A DNA stretch of 64,000 nt from Tissierella creatinini (lineage in GTDB: Bacteria; Bacillota; Clostridia; Tissierellales; Tissierellaceae). The translations under genes were made by a program, and so were the position numbers. Below the pieces are notes generated by a model. The model had not been told where the DNA came from, searched no databases, and worked only from the letters and a program-made list of their open reading frames with translations. This document shows, piece by piece, positions 61,737-64,000 of this stretch. Location: assembly GCA_005046945.1 (NCBI GenBank), contig SUSS01000001.1:124001-188000 (forward strand), written 5' to 3'. Position 1 is the stretch's first letter, and the number at the start of each line of letters is the position of its first letter.

Positions 61737-61748
61737 AATTATTTACAC

Positions 61749-62195
61749 TTATTTTCCATCTACAGCAGGTGGAACTACAGTTATTGAAGCATCTTTGCCA
61801 ATAGTAACTTTATATTCAACCCCATCCACATCTTTATCACCTGTGCCTGAAGGTGTCGCTGGCCATTCTTGCAAATAATCTTCCCAACCTGGTTTAGTTA
61901 CCACATCATCGGTAACATCATCAGGAGTTCCTTTATTATCTACAGTTGCTTTTTTATCTGCACTTGTCCATTCAATATTAGCAGCCGGTATTCCTTCTTC
62001 AGCTAAAAACATACTTACTGAAGACTGCAATGTTCTTGTATTAGCTTGATGAGCAGCAATAGCAGCACTTTGTCTTGATGTAGTCAATCTCGGAATCGCT
62101 ATAGCAGCCAAAATCCCCAATATCGCTACTACTACAATCAGTTCAATAAGGGTAAATCCTTTTTTGTTTCTTTTCTTACTTATCCATTTTAACAT
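61749..62195 (-). CDS. pilA: Major type IV pilin (PilA-like prepilin)
   Basis: 148 aa. Leader MLKWISKKRNKKG, then FTLIELIVVVAILGILAAIA with Glu(+5) and the classic N-terminal helix, followed by SRQSAAIAAHQANTRTLQ and a compact C-terminal domain rich in Asp, Thr and Gly. It has no Cys pair, as usual for Gram-positive pilins. Canonical motif and place after pilC make it the likely main subunit. ATG 62195 has GAGGGGG upstream; the longer frame covers the spacer. Confidence 0.9.
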   Translation of the reverse strand: MLKWISKKRNKKGFTLIELIVVVAILGILAAIAIPRLTTSRQSAAIAAHQANTRTLQSSVSMFLAEEGIPAANIEWTSADKKATVDNKGTPDDVTDDVVTKPGWEDYLQEWPATPSGTGDKDVDGVEYKVTIGKDASITVVPPAVDGK

Positions 62196-62254
62196 TTTCT
62201 TTTCCCCCTCTAAATTTTTTGCTTTATATATTAAATTATTAAAGCCATTTTTAT

Positions 62255-62338
62255 CAGTGAACAACTAACAGTGAATAGTGAACAGTGAAATTGCAAAATC
62301 TTTTTGTTGTTCACTGTTCGTTGTTCATTGTTCACTGG
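62255..62338. repeat. Inverted cluster of CAGTGAACA-type repeats before pilA
   Basis: The left part (62255-62288) has three to four short units like CAGTGAACA and AGTGAATAG; the right part (62303-62337) is the inverse (TTGTTCACTG, TTCGTTGTTC). Outer arms CAGTGAACAA / TTGTTCACTG pair exactly. It lies in the pilC-pilA gap. Confidence 0.75.
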
Positions 62339-62361
62339 TATAAGGGTATAAGTCTCTGGAC

Positions 62362-63561
62362 TTAAATTGTATTAAACATATCAAACATAGGCATATACAT
62401 AGCTATAACTATAAAGCCTATAATCAATGCCATACCAACCAACATCACAGGCTCCAAAAGCGATGTCAATCTCTGCAAGCTTGCCTCTACTTCTTCATCA
62501 TAGAAATCTGCTGTTTTAAATAGAATATCATCCAGGGATCCTGATTCTTCTCCTATTTTTATCATGGAATCTACCATTGGTGGAAATATTCCTACATCCT
62601 TTACTGCTCTAGATAGGGTATTTCCCTTTCTTATGTTTTCTGTTCCTTCTTCTAATCTCTCTTTGATTATTACATTATTTACAACCTTGCTTACAATCTC
62701 CATTGCCTTTAAAAGTGGTATGCCTGAGGACATCAGGGTTGAGAGGGTCCTGGTAAACCTGGATGTAATAATCTTTTTTGTTGTACCTTTAACTATAGGA
62801 AACTTTAGCTTTAATGAGTCAAAGAACCTTGTCCCCTCTGGAGACTTTTTAAATGTTGCAAGTCCTACTACTATGGCGGCAATCACTGCTATATATATAT
62901 ACCAAAAATTCCTAATTGAATCACTTATTCCTATTAAAATTCTTGTGGGTGCCGGAAGTGCTGTACCGCTTCCTTCAAACATACCTATAAAGGTCGGCAT
63001 TACAAAGACCAGCATAAATACTACTACAACTACGGATACTACTGCAAGTGCCGCCGGATATATCATGGAGGACTTGACCTTGTTCTCAATCTTATTTTCC
63101 TTTTCAAAGTGCTCAGCCATTCTTGCCAATATGGTATCAAGGCTACCGCTTACCTCTCCGGCCTCCACCATGGAGATTAAAATAGAGGGAAATATATCCG
63201 TATGCTTGTTCAAAGCTTCGGATAGGGTGAAACCCTTTTGAACATCCTCAGATACCGCAGCCAAGGTCTTCTGTAAGGTCTTATTCTCTGTCTGCATGAC
63301 CAATATATCAAGGCATTTTACTATACCAAGACCTGCATTTATCATGGTAAAGAATTGTCTGCAGAATACTGCCAAATCTTTTTTCTTTACCTTCTTTGAA
63401 AATATTTCAACCTTGGCATCGGCACCTATATCCCTTTCTATTTCCATAGGCATATGGTTATTACCCTTGATCATGGATATTACTTCGCCTTCGCTGGTTG
63501 CATCAAAGGTTCCCTCTATAGTTTGTCCATTCTGTGATAGTGCTTTATATTTAAACTTCAT
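62362..63561 (-). CDS. pilC: Type IV pilus inner-membrane platform protein PilC
   Basis: 399 aa. Two GspF/T2SSF domains (about 65-190 and 270-395), with CRQFFTMINAGLGIVKCLDIL and the matching SRFTRTLSTLMSSGIPLLKAMEI, FPPMVDSMIKIGEESGSL, and three membrane segments (MIYPAALAVVSVVVVVFMLV; YIYIAVIAAIVVGLATF; PVMLVGMALIIGFIVIAMYM). It links the motor ATPases to the pilin base. It follows pilT by 9 nt. Confidence 0.95.
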   Translation of the reverse strand: MKFKYKALSQNGQTIEGTFDATSEGEVISMIKGNNHMPMEIERDIGADAKVEIFSKKVKKKDLAVFCRQFFTMINAGLGIVKCLDILVMQTENKTLQKTLAAVSEDVQKGFTLSEALNKHTDIFPSILISMVEAGEVSGSLDTILARMAEHFEKENKIENKVKSSMIYPAALAVVSVVVVVFMLVFVMPTFIGMFEGSGTALPAPTRILIGISDSIRNFWYIYIAVIAAIVVGLATFKKSPEGTRFFDSLKLKFPIVKGTTKKIITSRFTRTLSTLMSSGIPLLKAMEIVSKVVNNVIIKERLEEGTENIRKGNTLSRAVKDVGIFPPMVDSMIKIGEESGSLDDILFKTADFYDEEVEASLQRLTSLLEPVMLVGMALIIGFIVIAMYMPMFDMFNTI

Positions 63562-63570
63562 ATATAACCT

Positions 63571-64000
63571 CTACCTTATGTATTTTTTCATATCTTCAGG
63601 ATTAATAGCCTGGGTTAAGGCCACATCCTTTAGGATTAAGCCTCTGGTATATAGGTCTATTAAGGAGCTATCCATGGTCTGCATCTGAAGCTTAGCTCCT
63701 GTCTGTATAGATGTATCTATCTGGTGGATTTTATCTTCTCTAATAAGATTTCTGATGGCAGGCGTTGCTATCATTATTTCATAGGCTCCAACTCTTCCCT
63801 TGCCATCGGACCTAGGAAGGAGCTGCTGGGATACGATGGCTTGTATTACCGATGCAAGCTGGACTCTTATCTGTTGCTGTTGATGAGGGGGAAATACGTC
63901 TATAACCCTGTCTATGGTCTTAGCTGCACCATTTGTATGTAGGGTTGATAGAACCAAGTGGCCTGTTTCTGCTGCTGTTATGGCTATTCCTATGGTTTCC
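63571..64000 (-). CDS. pilT: Pilus retraction ATPase PilT, C-terminal part
   Basis: The gene runs off the right edge; 143 codons are seen. ETIGIAITAAETGHLVLSTL and HTNGAAKTIDR are the Asp/His-box region, followed by DVFPPHQQQQIRVQLA and the PilT-specific helix PAIRNLIREDK. That helix separates PilT (retraction) from PilB (extension). The stop is 9 nt before pilC. PilB is not in the window and should lie upstream. Confidence 0.9.
   Translation of the reverse strand, partial: ETIGIAITAAETGHLVLSTLHTNGAAKTIDRVIDVFPPHQQQQIRVQLASVIQAIVSQQLLPRSDGKGRVGAYEIMIATPAIRNLIREDKIHQIDTSIQTGAKLQMQTMDSSLIDLYTRGLILKDVALTQAINPEDMKKYIR

Larger units (their letters stand above)
61433..61748. other. Repeat-bearing gap between pilA and the PilX-like gene
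   Basis: No gene is visible on either strand. It contains a perfect 16-bp hairpin (61487-61521) and a pair of inverted GGTGCC elements (61664-61736), described separately. Confidence 0.7.

Noticed and set aside
62564..63241. 225-codon frame on the + strand opposite pilC
   Set aside because: Composition is a mirror of the pilC codons, no SD and no known domain; pilC is certain.
1..64000. CRISPR arrays, insertion sequences, prophage, tRNA or rRNA genes
   Set aside because: No direct-repeat arrays, transposase motifs, phage genes or tRNA-like cloverleaf were seen on reading both strands.

Overview
The window is low-GC DNA with the gene content of an anaerobic, endospore-forming, Gram-positive Firmicute of the Clostridia/Tissierellia type. 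The signs are spoVS, spoIIM, spo0A, spoIVB and the whole spoIIIAA-AH operon; a four-subunit 2-oxoacid:ferredoxin oxidoreductase; an IspH-ribosomal S1 fusion, which is typical of Clostridia; an S-layer-homology (SLH) protein; and strong GGAGG Shine-Dalgarno (SD) sites. The genus is inference; no rRNA or tRNA gene was seen.

Layout. The left arm (1-7980) is mostly on the + strand: the end of a split SMC/Rad50-like ATPase, rny (RNase Y, apparently started at an ATT codon), spoVS, a PHP phosphoesterase, a PadR regulator, a class I aminotransferase, a Xer-type recombinase behind a perfect 19-bp hairpin, and lexA, which diverges from a LysM/YneA-like SOS gene. From 8055 to the end every gene is on the - strand. 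In transcription order from the right end these are: a type IV pilus (T4P) locus (63999-50146); aroK, efp and a very acidic protein; spoIIIAA-AH; an Asp23 protein and nusB; a TsaD paralogue, xseA, xseB, ispA, tlyA, recN, spoIVB and spo0A; nudF, spoIIM, pdp and dacF; a membrane metalloprotease, scpA, scpB and a second dacF; rluB and mnmM; korDABC with an RpiR regulator; a HI0933-type flavoprotein; cmk, plsC and ispH-rpsA; a MerR-like regulator; miaB, mutS, mutL, miaA and hfq; and a methionine gamma-lyase family protein.

How the genes work together. The core is housekeeping (tRNA modification, mismatch and SOS repair, isoprenoid and lipid synthesis, chromosome condensation) mixed with sporulation genes in the usual clostridial order. 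spo0A has a textbook sigma-H promoter with an overlapping 0A box. The yneA/lexA spacer carries three LexA-box-like sites.

The least ordinary part is the T4P locus. Beside PilT, PilC, PilA, PilD, PilM and PilN it encodes a PilO fused to a beta-rich domain and a LysM module, a prepilin enlarged into an adhesin-like protein with Ig-like repeats, two separate minor-pilin sets, and a secreted SLH protein with exact 86-residue repeats. Together these suggest a pilus machine tied to peptidoglycan and S-layer polymers. Other points of interest are the ATT start of rny, a possible attenuator before cmk-plsC-ispH/rpsA, and a hairpin that can mask the spoIIM ribosome binding site.
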